A stretch of 64,000 bases of DNA, taken from positions 21,459-85,458 of the forward strand of contig JAJEDY010000049.1 in assembly GCA_022821275.1 (NCBI GenBank). The letters are read 5' to 3'. The notes beneath the pieces are model-generated. The model saw only the letters and a list, made by a program, of their open reading frames with translations, made no database searches and had not been told where the DNA came from. Source of the DNA: Candidatus Latescibacterota bacterium (GTDB taxonomy: Bacteria; Latescibacterota; UBA2968). The translations under genes were made by a program, and so were the position numbers. How positions within the stretch are numbered: position 1 is the first letter of the stretch; the number at the start of each line of letters is the position of its first letter. This document shows, in pieces, positions 52,144 through 60,831 of the stretch.

Positions 52144-53138
52144 TGCGTTTTGCCAATCCAGAGTGGTTACTGATCCTGCTGTTTATTCCGGTGCTGATCT
52201 ATCGCTATATTGGGCGCGAAAGGCGCAAGTCGGGGCGCATTCGGTTTTCCGATACGCGCCTTTTTCGGCGTATTGGCCCGTCCTTTTCGCTGAAGTTGCG
52301 GCACAGTTTGATCGCGTTTCGCTGTGTGGCCCTGGCCTTGCTCATCGCGGCGATGGCGCGGCCGCAGTCGGGGCGCGAAGGCCGAGAAATTTTGAGTCAG
52401 GGAATCGATATTGCGCTGGCGATTGATGTGTCGAGTAGCATGGAGGCCAAAGACCTGGCAGACCAGCGCAAGACCCGGTTGGAGGTGTGCAAAGAGGTGG
52501 TGGCGCAATTTGCACAGGGGCGCGCCAATGATCGTCTCGGGCTTGTGGTCTTTGCCGCAGAAGCCTATACACAATGCCCACTCACGCTGGATTACGGCGT
52601 GTTTTTGAGTTTTCTCGATGGTGTTGAAATTGCCGACAAGGACTGGGATGGCACTGCGATTGGTTTGGGGATCGCAACTGCGGTGAATCGCTTGCGAGAA
52701 TCTGAGGCCAAGAGTAAAGTGATTATTTTGTTGACGGATGGGAAGAATAATCGCGGTGAGATCGATCCGATGACCGCAGCGCGCGCAGCAGAGGCCGTGG
52801 GTATTCGCATTTATGCGATTGGTGCGGGCAGCAGGGGAACGATTATGCAGGAGGTTGACGGGATTTTTGGTAAGCGTTTTGTGCCGGTTAAAGTCGAGAT
52901 TGATGAAGAGACGCTAAAAAAAGTGGCCGATGCAACGGGTGGGAAATATTTTAGAGCGACAAGTGAAGAAAAGCTGGAGGAGATATACGCCGAGATTGGC
53001 GAGATGGAAAAGACAGAGATCAAAGTGCGCGAGTATGTGGATTATCGCGAGTTGTTTCACCTATTTCTCTATCCCGGTTTGGCGTTGTTATCATTGGAAT
53101 TGATACTGGGTAATACGCGCTTCAGGAGGTTGCCTTAG
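52143..53138 (+). CDS. batA: BatA: VWA-domain protein
   Basis: A 331-residue membrane protein: two N-terminal hydrophobic helices, a von Willebrand A domain with MIDAS motif DVSSSM (about residues 94-99), the conserved Thr in GTAIG and LLTDGKNNRG, then a C-terminal helix (LFLYPGLALLSLELILG). BatA and BatB are paired in aerotolerance-type operons. ATG 52143 overlaps the preceding stop. Confidence 0.93.
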   Translation: MRFANPEWLLILLFIPVLIYRYIGRERRKSGRIRFSDTRLFRRIGPSFSLKLRHSLIAFRCVALALLIAAMARPQSGREGREILSQGIDIALAIDVSSSMEAKDLADQRKTRLEVCKEVVAQFAQGRANDRLGLVVFAAEAYTQCPLTLDYGVFLSFLDGVEIADKDWDGTAIGLGIATAVNRLRESEAKSKVIILLTDGKNNRGEIDPMTAARAAEAVGIRIYAIGAGSRGTIMQEVDGIFGKRFVPVKVEIDEETLKKVADATGGKYFRATSEEKLEEIYAEIGEMEKTEIKVREYVDYRELFHLFLYPGLALLSLELILGNTRFRRLP

Positions 53139-54164
53139 ATGCGATTTGGCGATCCACAGGCTTTTTATTTTCTTTTATGCGTGCCGGTTTTCGCGCTTTT
53201 TTACTGGTGGGCTTTTCGGCGCAAGCGCAGGGCCTTGTATGCATTTGGCGCTCCCGAGTTGATGGATAAACTCGCTTCGGGCGTCAGCCGCATGCGGCAG
53301 GGTATAAAGTCTGCGCTGATGTGTATCGGATTTGTTTTTCTGGTTCTGGCACTGGTGCAACCGCAGTTCGGAACCGAATTGGAATTGATTCATCGCCGGG
53401 GCGTCGATCTGGTGATTGTTCTGGATACGTCGCTGAGTATGCTGGCCGAGGATATCAAGCCCAATAGGCTGGATCGCGCGCGTTTTGAAATTGAGGGGTT
53501 GATCGATCGCCTTGAAGGCGACCGCATCGGCCTTGTGGCTTTTGCCGGCTATAGCCATGTGCTTTGTCCGCTTACGCTGGATTATGGCGCGGCAAAGATG
53601 TTTTTGGGGCAGGCAGATGTCACGTTAATCCCAGAGCAGGGTACGGCGGTTGCCGAAGCGATTCGCGCGGCTATTCGGGGGTTTGGATCGCGCAATGGGA
53701 AATACAAAGCGCTCATTTTGATTACAGATGGCGAGAATCATAGCGGTGATCCCATTGCAGCAGCGCGCGCGGCAGCGGAGGATGATGTGCGAATTTTTGC
53801 GGTAGGTGTAGGGACTGCGGATGGTGAGTTGATCCCGATTCGCAATGGCGATGGGGTAGATTATTTGAAGGATGCCGGGGGCAAGATTGTCAAGACGCGG
53901 TTGGATGAAGCAACACTGAAGGAGATTGCACGTGTGACTGATGGATTATACGTGCGTGCCAGTGGTGGGAGGATTGGATTGCAGGCGGTGCATGAACGGA
54001 TTGCAGAGATGGAGAAGCGCGATTTGGGTACTCAGCGTTACGCACAGTATATTCACAGGTTTCAATGGCCATTGGCTTTCGCGCTGTTGTGTTTTGTGAG
54101 TGAAGCCCTGTTATCGGACCGACGACGTAGTGAAGAAGTGTGGCGCGGGCGATTTGAGGGGTGA
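53139..54164 (+). CDS. batB: BatB: VWA-domain protein
   Basis: A 341-residue paralogue of BatA with the same layout: N-terminal helices, MIDAS DTSLSM, GTAVAEA, ITDGENHSGD and a C-terminal membrane helix. It starts on the base after the batA stop. A 75-base gap with a dispersed repeat separates it from batC. Confidence 0.93.
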   Translation: MRFGDPQAFYFLLCVPVFALFYWWAFRRKRRALYAFGAPELMDKLASGVSRMRQGIKSALMCIGFVFLVLALVQPQFGTELELIHRRGVDLVIVLDTSLSMLAEDIKPNRLDRARFEIEGLIDRLEGDRIGLVAFAGYSHVLCPLTLDYGAAKMFLGQADVTLIPEQGTAVAEAIRAAIRGFGSRNGKYKALILITDGENHSGDPIAAARAAAEDDVRIFAVGVGTADGELIPIRNGDGVDYLKDAGGKIVKTRLDEATLKEIARVTDGLYVRASGGRIGLQAVHERIAEMEKRDLGTQRYAQYIHRFQWPLAFALLCFVSEALLSDRRRSEEVWRGRFEG

Positions 54165-54165
54165 G

Positions 54166-54203
54166 GTATCCGCAGATGAACGCAGATGGACACAGATGAA
54201 AGG
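54166..54203. repeat. Dispersed intergenic repeat, copy B (compact)
   Basis: Beginning GTATCCGCAGATGAACGC and ending CACAGATGAAAGG. CGCAGATG-type units repeat internally with a period near 9-10 bases (CGCAGATGAA, CGCAGATGGA, CACAGATGAA). It shares both ends with copy A at 27455-27514. Confidence 0.7.
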
Positions 54204-54239
54204 CGAGGGTCTGGGGACTGACAACGAAGAGGCTTTTTT

Positions 54240-54986
54240 ATGACGCGATTTTTATATGTTTTGCTGGCGGTGCCATTCCTGGGGTGGACATTTCTCGATC
54301 CCGTGGCAAAAAAGAATGAAGAGGGCAATGCCCTGTTTGAGAAGGGGGAGTATGAAGCGGCATTGCGTCGGTATTTGGAAGCGCAACAAGAGGCGCGCAC
54401 GCGACCGGAGTTGCATTTTAATGCTGGCGATGCGCTCTACAAGCAAGGGAAATATGCCGAGGCTTTGCAGGAGATGGGGCGTGCCACCGAAGGGACTCCT
54501 CCGGATATGTCTGCTGCGGCACATTACAATTTGGGCAATGCGCTGTTTCGGCAAGAGAAGTTCCAGGAAGCTGTGGGGGCTTATAAAAAATCATTGGAAC
54601 TGAATCCGGATGATATAGACGCCAAAATAAATTTAGAATTGGCACTGGAAAAACTGGATCAGGATGAGCAGGATAAAAGTCAGAATCAACAGGATCAGAA
54701 TCAACAGGATGAAAGTCAAAATCAGAACCAACAGAACCAACAGAATCAACAAGATCAGCAGGAACAAGATCAACAGGATAATCAGGATCAGCAGGATCAA
54801 CAGGATCAAAATCAGGATCAGCAAGATCAGCAGAATCAACAGCAGGGCGAACAGCCCGATCCCAGAGAGATGACGCCCGAGGAGGCGGCGCGGATTCTCA
54901 ATGCGATGAAGGCGCGAGAAGAAGAATCCCAGAAGCGACGCAAATTGAAGTTGCGGGGCAGGCGATATGATGGCAATGCATGGTAG
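54240..54986 (+). CDS. batC: BatC: TPR protein with a Gln/Asp/Asn low-complexity tail
   Basis: A 248-residue protein: N-terminal hydrophobic segment (FLYVLLAVPFLGWTFLDPVA), about three TPR units (NALFEKGEYEAALRRYLEAQ, AGDALYKQGKYAEALQEMGRA, LGNALFRQEKFQEAVGAYKKSLELNP), then about 65 residues (138-205) of Gln, Asp and Asn with periodic DQQ/NQQ, and a basic C-terminus (RRKLKLRGRR). TPRs mediate protein contacts in Bat complexes; an N/Q-rich linker is common in BatC. It overlaps batD by 20 bases. Confidence 0.88.
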   Translation: MTRFLYVLLAVPFLGWTFLDPVAKKNEEGNALFEKGEYEAALRRYLEAQQEARTRPELHFNAGDALYKQGKYAEALQEMGRATEGTPPDMSAAAHYNLGNALFRQEKFQEAVGAYKKSLELNPDDIDAKINLELALEKLDQDEQDKSQNQQDQNQQDESQNQNQQNQQNQQDQQEQDQQDNQDQQDQQDQNQDQQDQQNQQQGEQPDPREMTPEEAARILNAMKAREEESQKRRKLKLRGRRYDGNAW

Positions 54987-56811
54987 AGAAAGATGGATAT
55001 TTTTGTGCGGTGTTTTGTTTACCCTGTTGTGGGCACAGGAAACTGATGCACAGAGTGTGATGATGCGGGCTTCGGTGGATCGCACTCGGGTTGAAGTCGG
55101 CGACCTGATTCAGTTCACTGTGGCGGTTGAGGCTGCGCAAATGGGGAGTGTGTCTGCGCCTCAGGTTCCCACGCCTGATGGGTTGCAATTGACGGGTAGC
55201 ACGTCTTCTACATCAATGTCCGTTAATATTGTCAATGGCGAGATGACAACAAAGCGCACGACGACATATCATTTCTCCTTTCGCGCACAGAGAACAGGCA
55301 CTTATGTGCTCGGTCCGGCACAGTTGGCTCATGGAGGTAAGACGATTCGGTCTGATCAGGTGCGCGTTGAGGTAGTAAAAAGAAGTGGTCGTCCGCAGAC
55401 GCGCCCTGCGCCATCAACGGGACGGTCAATGGGACAGTCAGAGATTCAGGAGATTGAAAAAAATTTGTTTTTGCAGGCGATTCCCGAAAAGCGAGCGGTT
55501 TATGTGGGGGAGCAGGTTGGTGTGACTTATAAATTGTTTACGCGCTACGATTTGCGAAATGTGCAATACGGCCAGGTGCCGACGTTTACGGGATTTTGGA
55601 CTGAGACTGTGTTTGATGCCCAGCGTTTGAATATGCAGCGAGAGGTTGTCGATGGGCGCGCGTTTAATACGGCATTGCTCAAGCGTTTGGCACTGTTTCC
55701 GACAACGGCGGGTAAGCAGGCTCTGGAGCAACTTGAGGTGAATTGCGAAATTGTTGCGGGGCGGCGGTCGCGCGGTCTGTTCGATTTTGATCCGTTTGGT
55801 GCGTTTGATACGCAGCAGGTGACGGTGCGGTCGGGCGAGATTGAAATTGAAGTGAAGCCTTTGCCGGCTGGTGCGCCGAAGGGTTTTGGCGGCGCTGTTG
55901 GGCAATTTGAGATGCGCGCAGAGGCGATTCCAGGTAAGGTGAAAGCCGGCGATCCAGTTGCGGTAAAGGTGGTGGTGCAGGGGGCGGGAAATTTGCACGC
56001 GATTAACGAGCCTGTTCGTCCTGAGCGGTCGGGTTTTAAGTTTTATGATCCCAAAGTAAATTTGGAAACACAAAAGCGGGGTACGCGTCTGGGTGGGCAA
56101 AAAACTTTTGAGTATGTGGCGATTCCGCATAAAACGGGGCAGGTGATCTTGCCGCCTTTTACACTGGCCTATTTTGATCCAGCGCAGGAGCGGTATAAAA
56201 CCGTGCAGACCAAACCGATTACTTTACAGGTGACGCCGGGTGAACAGATGCCACAGCCAGTTGATGGGTTGATAGGTGAAGAAGTACGCGCGTTGGGGAG
56301 CGATATTCAGTATATCAAACCCGACCGGCTGCATTTGGCCGATCAGAGCTTGTTGCTCTATCAGCGCAGTGGGTTTTGGCTTTTGCAGTTGGTTCCCCTT
56401 TTGGGAGTGGCTGGTGCTTATGCTTATCGACGGCATCGCGTGCGTTTAGAAGGCGATGTGGCTTATGCGCGCAGGAGGCGTTCGCGCACGGAAGCACAGC
56501 GGCGTTTGAGCAAGGCCAAAGGGTTAATGGAGGCTGGCGATAGCGCGGGTTTTCACGGTGAAGTTCACAGGTCTTTGGCTCAGTTTGTCGCGGATCGAAC
56601 CAATCGCGCGGCGGCGGGTTTGACAGCGGATCAAATAGGTGCTGTGCTGGTGGAACGCGGTGTGGAGGCACAGGTGATTGCAGGCGTTCAAGACGTGTTT
56701 GGTCAATGCGATCAGGCCCGGTTTGCGCCAGGGCAGATTTCAGTAGAGCAGATGCAAGAGTTATTCACACAGACCGAAGATTTGATCGGCGCGTTGGAGC
56801 GGTGTATTTAG
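54967..56811 (+). CDS. batD: BatD: large periplasmic protein of the Bat complex
   Basis: A 614-residue protein with signal peptide (WIFLCGVLFTLLWAQETDAQ), tandem Ig-like beta domains (VDRTRVEVGDLIQFTVAV, AIPGKVKAGDPVAVKVVVQGAGN), a membrane helix near residue 475 (FWLLQLVPLLGVAGAYAY), and a helical cytoplasmic C-terminus. This is the usual BatD/oxygen-tolerance architecture. ATG 54967 and the ATG at 54970 or 54976 are all possible; translation is coupled to batC. Confidence 0.9.
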   Translation: MMAMHGRERWIFLCGVLFTLLWAQETDAQSVMMRASVDRTRVEVGDLIQFTVAVEAAQMGSVSAPQVPTPDGLQLTGSTSSTSMSVNIVNGEMTTKRTTTYHFSFRAQRTGTYVLGPAQLAHGGKTIRSDQVRVEVVKRSGRPQTRPAPSTGRSMGQSEIQEIEKNLFLQAIPEKRAVYVGEQVGVTYKLFTRYDLRNVQYGQVPTFTGFWTETVFDAQRLNMQREVVDGRAFNTALLKRLALFPTTAGKQALEQLEVNCEIVAGRRSRGLFDFDPFGAFDTQQVTVRSGEIEIEVKPLPAGAPKGFGGAVGQFEMRAEAIPGKVKAGDPVAVKVVVQGAGNLHAINEPVRPERSGFKFYDPKVNLETQKRGTRLGGQKTFEYVAIPHKTGQVILPPFTLAYFDPAQERYKTVQTKPITLQVTPGEQMPQPVDGLIGEEVRALGSDIQYIKPDRLHLADQSLLLYQRSGFWLLQLVPLLGVAGAYAYRRHRVRLEGDVAYARRRRSRTEAQRRLSKAKGLMEAGDSAGFHGEVHRSLAQFVADRTNRAAAGLTADQIGAVLVERGVEAQVIAGVQDVFGQCDQARFAPGQISVEQMQELFTQTEDLIGALERCI

Positions 56812-56813
56812 TT

Positions 56814-57581
56814 ATGAGGACGGTGATAGAACGGTTGTTATACCCCATTGTCGCAGTTGCGATACTTGGCGTGGATACAGTAGTTGCTTCAGAAGCTCTC
56901 GTCGCATTGTACAATCGGGGCAATGAATACTATCGCGCAGGGGATTATGAAGCGGCGATCTCGGCTTATGAACGCGTTGTCGCACAGGGGTTGTACAATG
57001 GTGAAGTGTATTATAATCTGGGCAATGCGTATTTCAAAAACGCGCAGCTTGGGCGTGCGATTTTATCTTATGAACGCGCGTTGATGTTGATGCCAGATGA
57101 TCGAGATGTTCTGGCGAATTTGCAATTTGCCAATGCCCAGAAGGTAGATCGGGAAAGCGAAGATGAGGTCAATATTTTGACGCGGGTCTTGCAATCGTTT
57201 TTTGCGTTTTTTACCCTCGATGAACTGGCAGTTATCGTTTGTGTGTTTGTCTTTTGTCTGGGTGGCGTGGTGGTGTGTTGGATTTTTGTGCCCGTCCGTC
57301 GCTTGCTGTGGGGTGGGCTGGTGGTGGTTTTTGTAGGCGGACTTTTGAGCAGTGCGGCGATGCTGGCGTTTAAGGCGCATCAACACAGCATTCCCAAAGC
57401 GATCATTTTGGTGGATGAGGCCATTGGACGCAGCGGGCCAGGGCGCGACTTTTTACAGGTTTTCGCACTTCACGAGGGCACAAAGGTCGAGATTGAGCGC
57501 GTTGAAGGTGGGTGGTTACTGGTGCGCCTGCGATCGGGTCTCGGCGGCTGGGTTGAAGCGCGTGCGTTGGAGCGGATTTGA
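56814..57581 (+). CDS. batE: BatE: TPR plus SH3-like membrane protein
   Basis: A 255-residue protein with a signal/anchor helix, TPR units (NRGNEYYRAGDYEAAISAYERV, YYNLGNAYFKNAQLGRAILSYERAL), two membrane helices (LAVIVCVFVFCLGGVVVCW, LLWGGLVVVFVGGLLSSAAML) and a C-terminal SH3-like domain (GRSGPGRDFLQVFALHEGTKVEIERVEGGW-LVRL). The layout is diagnostic of BatE. ATG 56814 lies three bases after the batD stop. Confidence 0.9.
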   Translation: MRTVIERLLYPIVAVAILGVDTVVASEALVALYNRGNEYYRAGDYEAAISAYERVVAQGLYNGEVYYNLGNAYFKNAQLGRAILSYERALMLMPDDRDVLANLQFANAQKVDRESEDEVNILTRVLQSFFAFFTLDELAVIVCVFVFCLGGVVVCWIFVPVRRLLWGGLVVVFVGGLLSSAAMLAFKAHQHSIPKAIILVDEAIGRSGPGRDFLQVFALHEGTKVEIERVEGGWLLVRLRSGLGGWVEARALERI

Positions 57582-57633
57582 GAGGGCGATAATTTTTTGA
57601 CGTAGAACGCGTTTTACTGAGGGATATATAGTT

Positions 57634-58269
57634 ATGGGTGCCATTCTACCAGGTGTTCTGACGGCTATTCTGGTGATTATCAGTTTTGCCCTTGTGCTCG
57701 GCATTTTTCTTTTTTTTGGCTGGCTTTTGACGCTTTTCCTACCCTTCTCTCTGTTCGAAGGTGCCCTGCTATCTATGATTGCCTGCCTCGTAACCGGGAG
57801 TTTATGGCAAACCATCTGGCGTTTCGGTGCATCTGGTGAGGAAGATAAGAACGATTTTGAAGCGGACGAGATTCCCGTGTCTCGGTTCTGGAGCACGTCT
57901 GCGGATCGGACATGGGAGAATTGGCTCCGATACATCATTGCGAACTCGGTGTATGAGGACCTGATCGAGTCACCCCATTGGGTGGAGGTCACGGATGATC
58001 TGCAAGACCTGTCTATCGGTCTGGCAGATGCAGCCCTTGAGATATTGAAGGCGAAGTCACCTCGGTCCACGCGGTTGAGAGTGAGCAAAGGGGGCTTGAA
58101 GCACGAGATGGTCAAAATGGGGCACCCGGTATATCAGGATGATCTCTTGAATCTGTCAGTCTCATCGGTGAATGCTGTGCTGATGCCTATGGAGAGATTG
58201 TTGAGACAAATTGTGAGGGAGCAGTCGTGGGACGAGCCAGCGGGCGTGCCTGAGGCACCGCTTAACTGA
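57634..58269 (+). CDS. Membrane protein of unknown function
   Basis: 211 residues: two N-terminal hydrophobic segments (about 5-35 and 38-60), then an acidic and Trp-containing cytoplasmic region with a helix-rich C-terminus. I do not recognise a family. It lies 50 bases after batE but in a different style (no overlap), so it may start the accessory region. Codon choice looks similar to its neighbours. Confidence 0.55.
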   Translation: MGAILPGVLTAILVIISFALVLGIFLFFGWLLTLFLPFSLFEGALLSMIACLVTGSLWQTIWRFGASGEEDKNDFEADEIPVSRFWSTSADRTWENWLRYIIANSVYEDLIESPHWVEVTDDLQDLSIGLADAALEILKAKSPRSTRLRVSKGGLKHEMVKMGHPVYQDDLLNLSVSSVNAVLMPMERLLRQIVREQSWDEPAGVPEAPLN

Positions 58270-58790
58270 TCGCTGAGGTTGTTCGGCGTTTCAGATACGT
58301 TTGACACCACCGCGCAAATTGATTGCTGTTCAACTAAACGCACCGTAGCGATCACTGCATTTGCATAACCCGCGGCGACTTGCATCTCAATCTCTGACAG
58401 GCGAGTGGAAATATCTCGTAGAAGGTCGGACATCTGGTTCGGATGTCGCCATTGTCGTGACCAAGCTGAGTTTAACTGGAAAATTGGTTATCATCTAACA
58501 TTGAGCAGGTATCAAAACGATTTTTTCGCATTAAAATTTAATCTTATATAAAACAATAATTTATACCAAAAAATCATCAATGATAAACATCTCTAATTTA
58601 TTGAATAAAATTTACTGATTCCGTGTGTGAATCTATTTTTAGATAATAAAATTACCATTATGACTTAAAAATAGCCTTTTTGAAGGTCAAATTGCATAGA
58701 CGCAAAATATATTCCAAAAAGGTGCCAAGGGGCTGCTCAATGTCAGTATCATTACTATTTATGTCGAGTAAAACAACAAGGAGTCAAGCC
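58270..58790. other. Intergenic region with YgiT remnant and AT-rich stretch
   Basis: The first 150 bases include one copy of an 86-base repeat (58331-58416) that matches the 3' end of the YgiT-type gene. From about 58490 to 58700 the sequence is strongly AT-rich without a convincing gene. A short open frame runs from 58680 into the YgiT gene but has no ribosome site. Confidence 0.6.
58331..58416 (+). repeat. Degenerate direct repeat copy 1 (YgiT 3'-end remnant)
   Basis: Aligns without gaps to 58981-59066. In the plus frame it reads TKRTVAITAFA-stop, the end of the nearby YgiT-type protein (TKRTVAVAAFA-stop). Upstream of it no zinc-finger coding sequence remains. Confidence 0.75.
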
Positions 58791-59018
58791 ATGGTGTGTG
58801 ATATATGTGGGAAATCGGGGGTGCGCCAGCGTTACGTTTCACGTAGTTATGGAAAAGGCACATCTCTTCTTGTTATCGAGGGTGTGCCTGTGATGAGTTG
58901 TCCCCATTGTGGCGAGAGCTATTTGACAGCACAAACCCTGCATGAAGTTGAGCGCATTAAGCGCGAGCGAGAAGGAATCGCGACCAAACGCACCGTAGCA
59001 GTCGCTGCATTTGCATAA
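58791..59018 (+). CDS. YgiT-type zinc-finger protein (antitoxin-like)
   Basis: A 75-residue protein with two CxxC pairs, VCDICGKSGVRQR and SCPHCGESYLT, the zinc-binding N-domain of MqsA/YgiT antitoxins, followed by a helix (TLHEVERIKREREG) and the tail TKRTVAVAAFA. It lacks the C-terminal helix-turn-helix of full MqsA. Proteins of this size usually sit beside a DUF4258 gene; here the nearest DUF4258 gene is 1.5 kb downstream behind an XRE regulator. AAGGAG at 58778-58783 fixes ATG 58791. Confidence 0.88.
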   Translation: MVCDICGKSGVRQRYVSRSYGKGTSLLVIEGVPVMSCPHCGESYLTAQTLHEVERIKREREGIATKRTVAVAAFA

Positions 59019-59066
59019 CTCGCGGTGATCCACATTTCAACCTCTGGCACGCGACGAGAGATGTTT
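58981..59066 (+). repeat. Degenerate direct repeat copy 2 (3' end of YgiT-type gene and downstream 48 bases)
   Basis: Second member of the 86-base pair with 58331-58416. Similarity continues about 48 bases past the stop codon, so the duplicated unit was larger than the coding end. Confidence 0.75.
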
Positions 59067-59115
59067 TGAAATGTGAAGAACACAGGTGCCGGTCCATCGC
59101 ATTGCCCATTATATG

Positions 59116-59149
59116 CCGTTCTCCTAATATCGGGAGGGCGGTATTTTTT
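59116..59149 (+). terminator. Rho-independent terminator after the YgiT-type gene
   Basis: CCGTTCTCC pairs with GGAGGGCGG (nine pairs including two G-U) and TATTTTTT follows. It lies about 100 bases after the YgiT-type stop. Confidence 0.7.
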
Positions 59150-59374
59150 GTAACTGGCGACGTTGGTCAAACTCACACTACATCCGCGGAGAACGGCCGA
59201 GGGATGGAAAACATCAAAATGTCCGTGTTTGTCTCCCTTTGTGCGCTGTGACAGAGCTTTGCGGAGTCGTACAAAACACCAAAAATAGACATTTATAGTT
59301 ATTTATGTCCTATTTTATACTAATTATATACATATCAATTTTAATATATATCCAATTATTAATTAACATGTCTG

Positions 59375-59403
59375 TGGACAGTTTGCCGCTTATTCAGTAT
59401 CTT
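59375..59403 (+). promoter_or_regulatory. Candidate promoter of the XRE-DUF4258-cyclase-like operon
   Basis: TGGACA (59375-59380), a 17-base spacer and TATCTT (59398-59403) lie about 50 bases before the XRE start, in an AT-rich stretch. The 59150-59374 stretch upstream contains no other feature I can support. Confidence 0.42.
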
Positions 59404-59452
59404 AACATCACAATTGATACAAAGCATTGAACTCGACAAAAGGAGCCTCGCC

Positions 59453-60532
59453 ATGAAAATTGATCCTGATCGCCTTCGCTATCTACGCAAAAATCAGAAA
59501 CTTTCTCTGGTTAAGCTGGCGGAAAAGACCAAGCGTGTGAATTCGCCTGGAATTACCGAGAAGACAATCCAGCGTTTAGAGGTCCCTTCACAGCAGAACA
59601 CGGCCGTCCGCGAGCACACCATAGAAAGCTTAGTTAAGGCTCTCAACGTCGAACCTGGTGTACTCACTGGCGATTTGCCGCTTCCCGAGTCCGATAAGGC
59701 ACCTCCCGACGACAATCTCGAGCGTGTCCAGATCGGCGCGCAGATTGCACCAAAGACCCGACTCGCCTACGATCTCATCAAACGCCGATATGGTATTAGT
59801 GCCACCGATATCATCAACATGGCACCGCTCTTTTTTGTACTTCTGGCCGAGGACAGTCTCGCCCAGCGGCGCAAGAAATTGGATGAGGCGAAGGAAGCAA
59901 TTGGTCGTTTGGAGCAGATTGACGGATTCTGGCATGGAAGCCACGCATACGGCGAGCAAGTCATTTACGAAGGGATTGAGGCTGAAGAAGAATCCATCGC
60001 TAAGGCCGACCTGTTCGGCGAGCATTTGCTTGACGATGATCACTATCATCGTAACGCCTTTTTTGATGAACCCTTCGATATTACCAAAGAAAATCCATTC
60101 GTCCACTATTTGCGAAAGTTGGCAAATGAACTCGCCATCTCCGGTGTCGTTGATGTAGATGGAGGGGATCTCAATATGGCATCAAATTTCAAGTTCCCTC
60201 ATTACGACATCTGCCGCGAAGAACTCGACCACATTGCTAATGATTCCCTTGATGCCAAGAGAGCTCTTGAAACTGGTTTTGCTCGGCTCTCAGAGATTCC
60301 CGAGGAACGAATGGCGGAAGATGCCGGTGAGGAGCGTGCAAAGTGGCTTGAAGAAAGATTGCCAGATATCTTGAAGAAAATTCCGGAAAAGGAGAAAGGG
60401 AACGTATTCGCAAAGTTTATAGCCACGTCTATAGCCACGTCGCCAAAGGGAGACGAGATGAAGGAGGCCTTGGAAAAGTTTGATTCTCAAAAGACCAATT
60501 CAGAAACTGATAAAGAAGGAGATGATCAATGA
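59453..60532 (+). CDS. XRE-type helix-turn-helix regulator with a long C-terminal domain
   Basis: A 359-residue protein. Residues 5-65 form an XRE helix-turn-helix (LRKNQKLSLVKLAEKTKRVNSPGITEKTIQRLE). A second region near 110-160 (RLAYDLIKRRYGISATDIINMAPLFFVLLAEDSLAQRRKKL) occurs in similar regulators I recall from Gammaproteobacteria. The C-terminus is acidic and Lys-rich. AAAAGGA precedes ATG 59453. It overlaps the DUF4258 gene by four bases, as an antitoxin-regulator would. Role inferred: repressor of its own operon. Confidence 0.82.
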   Translation: MKIDPDRLRYLRKNQKLSLVKLAEKTKRVNSPGITEKTIQRLEVPSQQNTAVREHTIESLVKALNVEPGVLTGDLPLPESDKAPPDDNLERVQIGAQIAPKTRLAYDLIKRRYGISATDIINMAPLFFVLLAEDSLAQRRKKLDEAKEAIGRLEQIDGFWHGSHAYGEQVIYEGIEAEEESIAKADLFGEHLLDDDHYHRNAFFDEPFDITKENPFVHYLRKLANELAISGVVDVDGGDLNMASNFKFPHYDICREELDHIANDSLDAKRALETGFARLSEIPEERMAEDAGEERAKWLEERLPDILKKIPEKEKGNVFAKFIATSIATSPKGDEMKEALEKFDSQKTNSETDKEGDDQ

Positions 60533-60831
60533 TCGACATCACTTATAGCCGACACGCCAGGACACGCATGCAGCAGCGAGGCATTCGCAAAGCAGATATT
60601 CCGATCATTCTCGAGTATGGAACGCAGATTGACGACGAGACTTATTTTATGTGTAACCGGGATGCTGTCCGTGAGATTGAGACCCGAAAGCGAGAGATAC
60701 AAACGTTGAGTCGGCTTGTGAATCGCAAGGTCGTGATACGAGATGGGCGCGTCATCACTGCCTATCCCTCAAACCCAGCAGACCAAAAACGCACCCTACG
60801 CCGTGGACGACAGAAGGGGTTGGTAAAATGA
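60529..60831 (+). CDS. DUF4258-domain protein (toxin-like)
   Basis: A 100-residue basic protein beginning ITYSRHARTRMQQRGIRKADI, the DUF4258 signature (S-x-HAxxRMxxRGI), followed by beta strands (TYFMCNRDAVREIETRKREIQTL, RKVVIRDGRVITAYPSN). DUF4258 has a BrnT/RelE-like fold and is usually paired with a small antitoxin. Here it overlaps the XRE gene and the next gene by four bases each (ATGA), so all three are probably made together. Confidence 0.87.
   Translation: MIDITYSRHARTRMQQRGIRKADIPIILEYGTQIDDETYFMCNRDAVREIETRKREIQTLSRLVNRKVVIRDGRVITAYPSNPADQKRTLRRGRQKGLVK

Noticed and set aside
58134..58433. Minus-strand frame over the YgiT remnant as a gene
   Set aside because: Overlaps the end of the membrane-protein gene and lacks a ribosome site; kept only as a caution in the findings.
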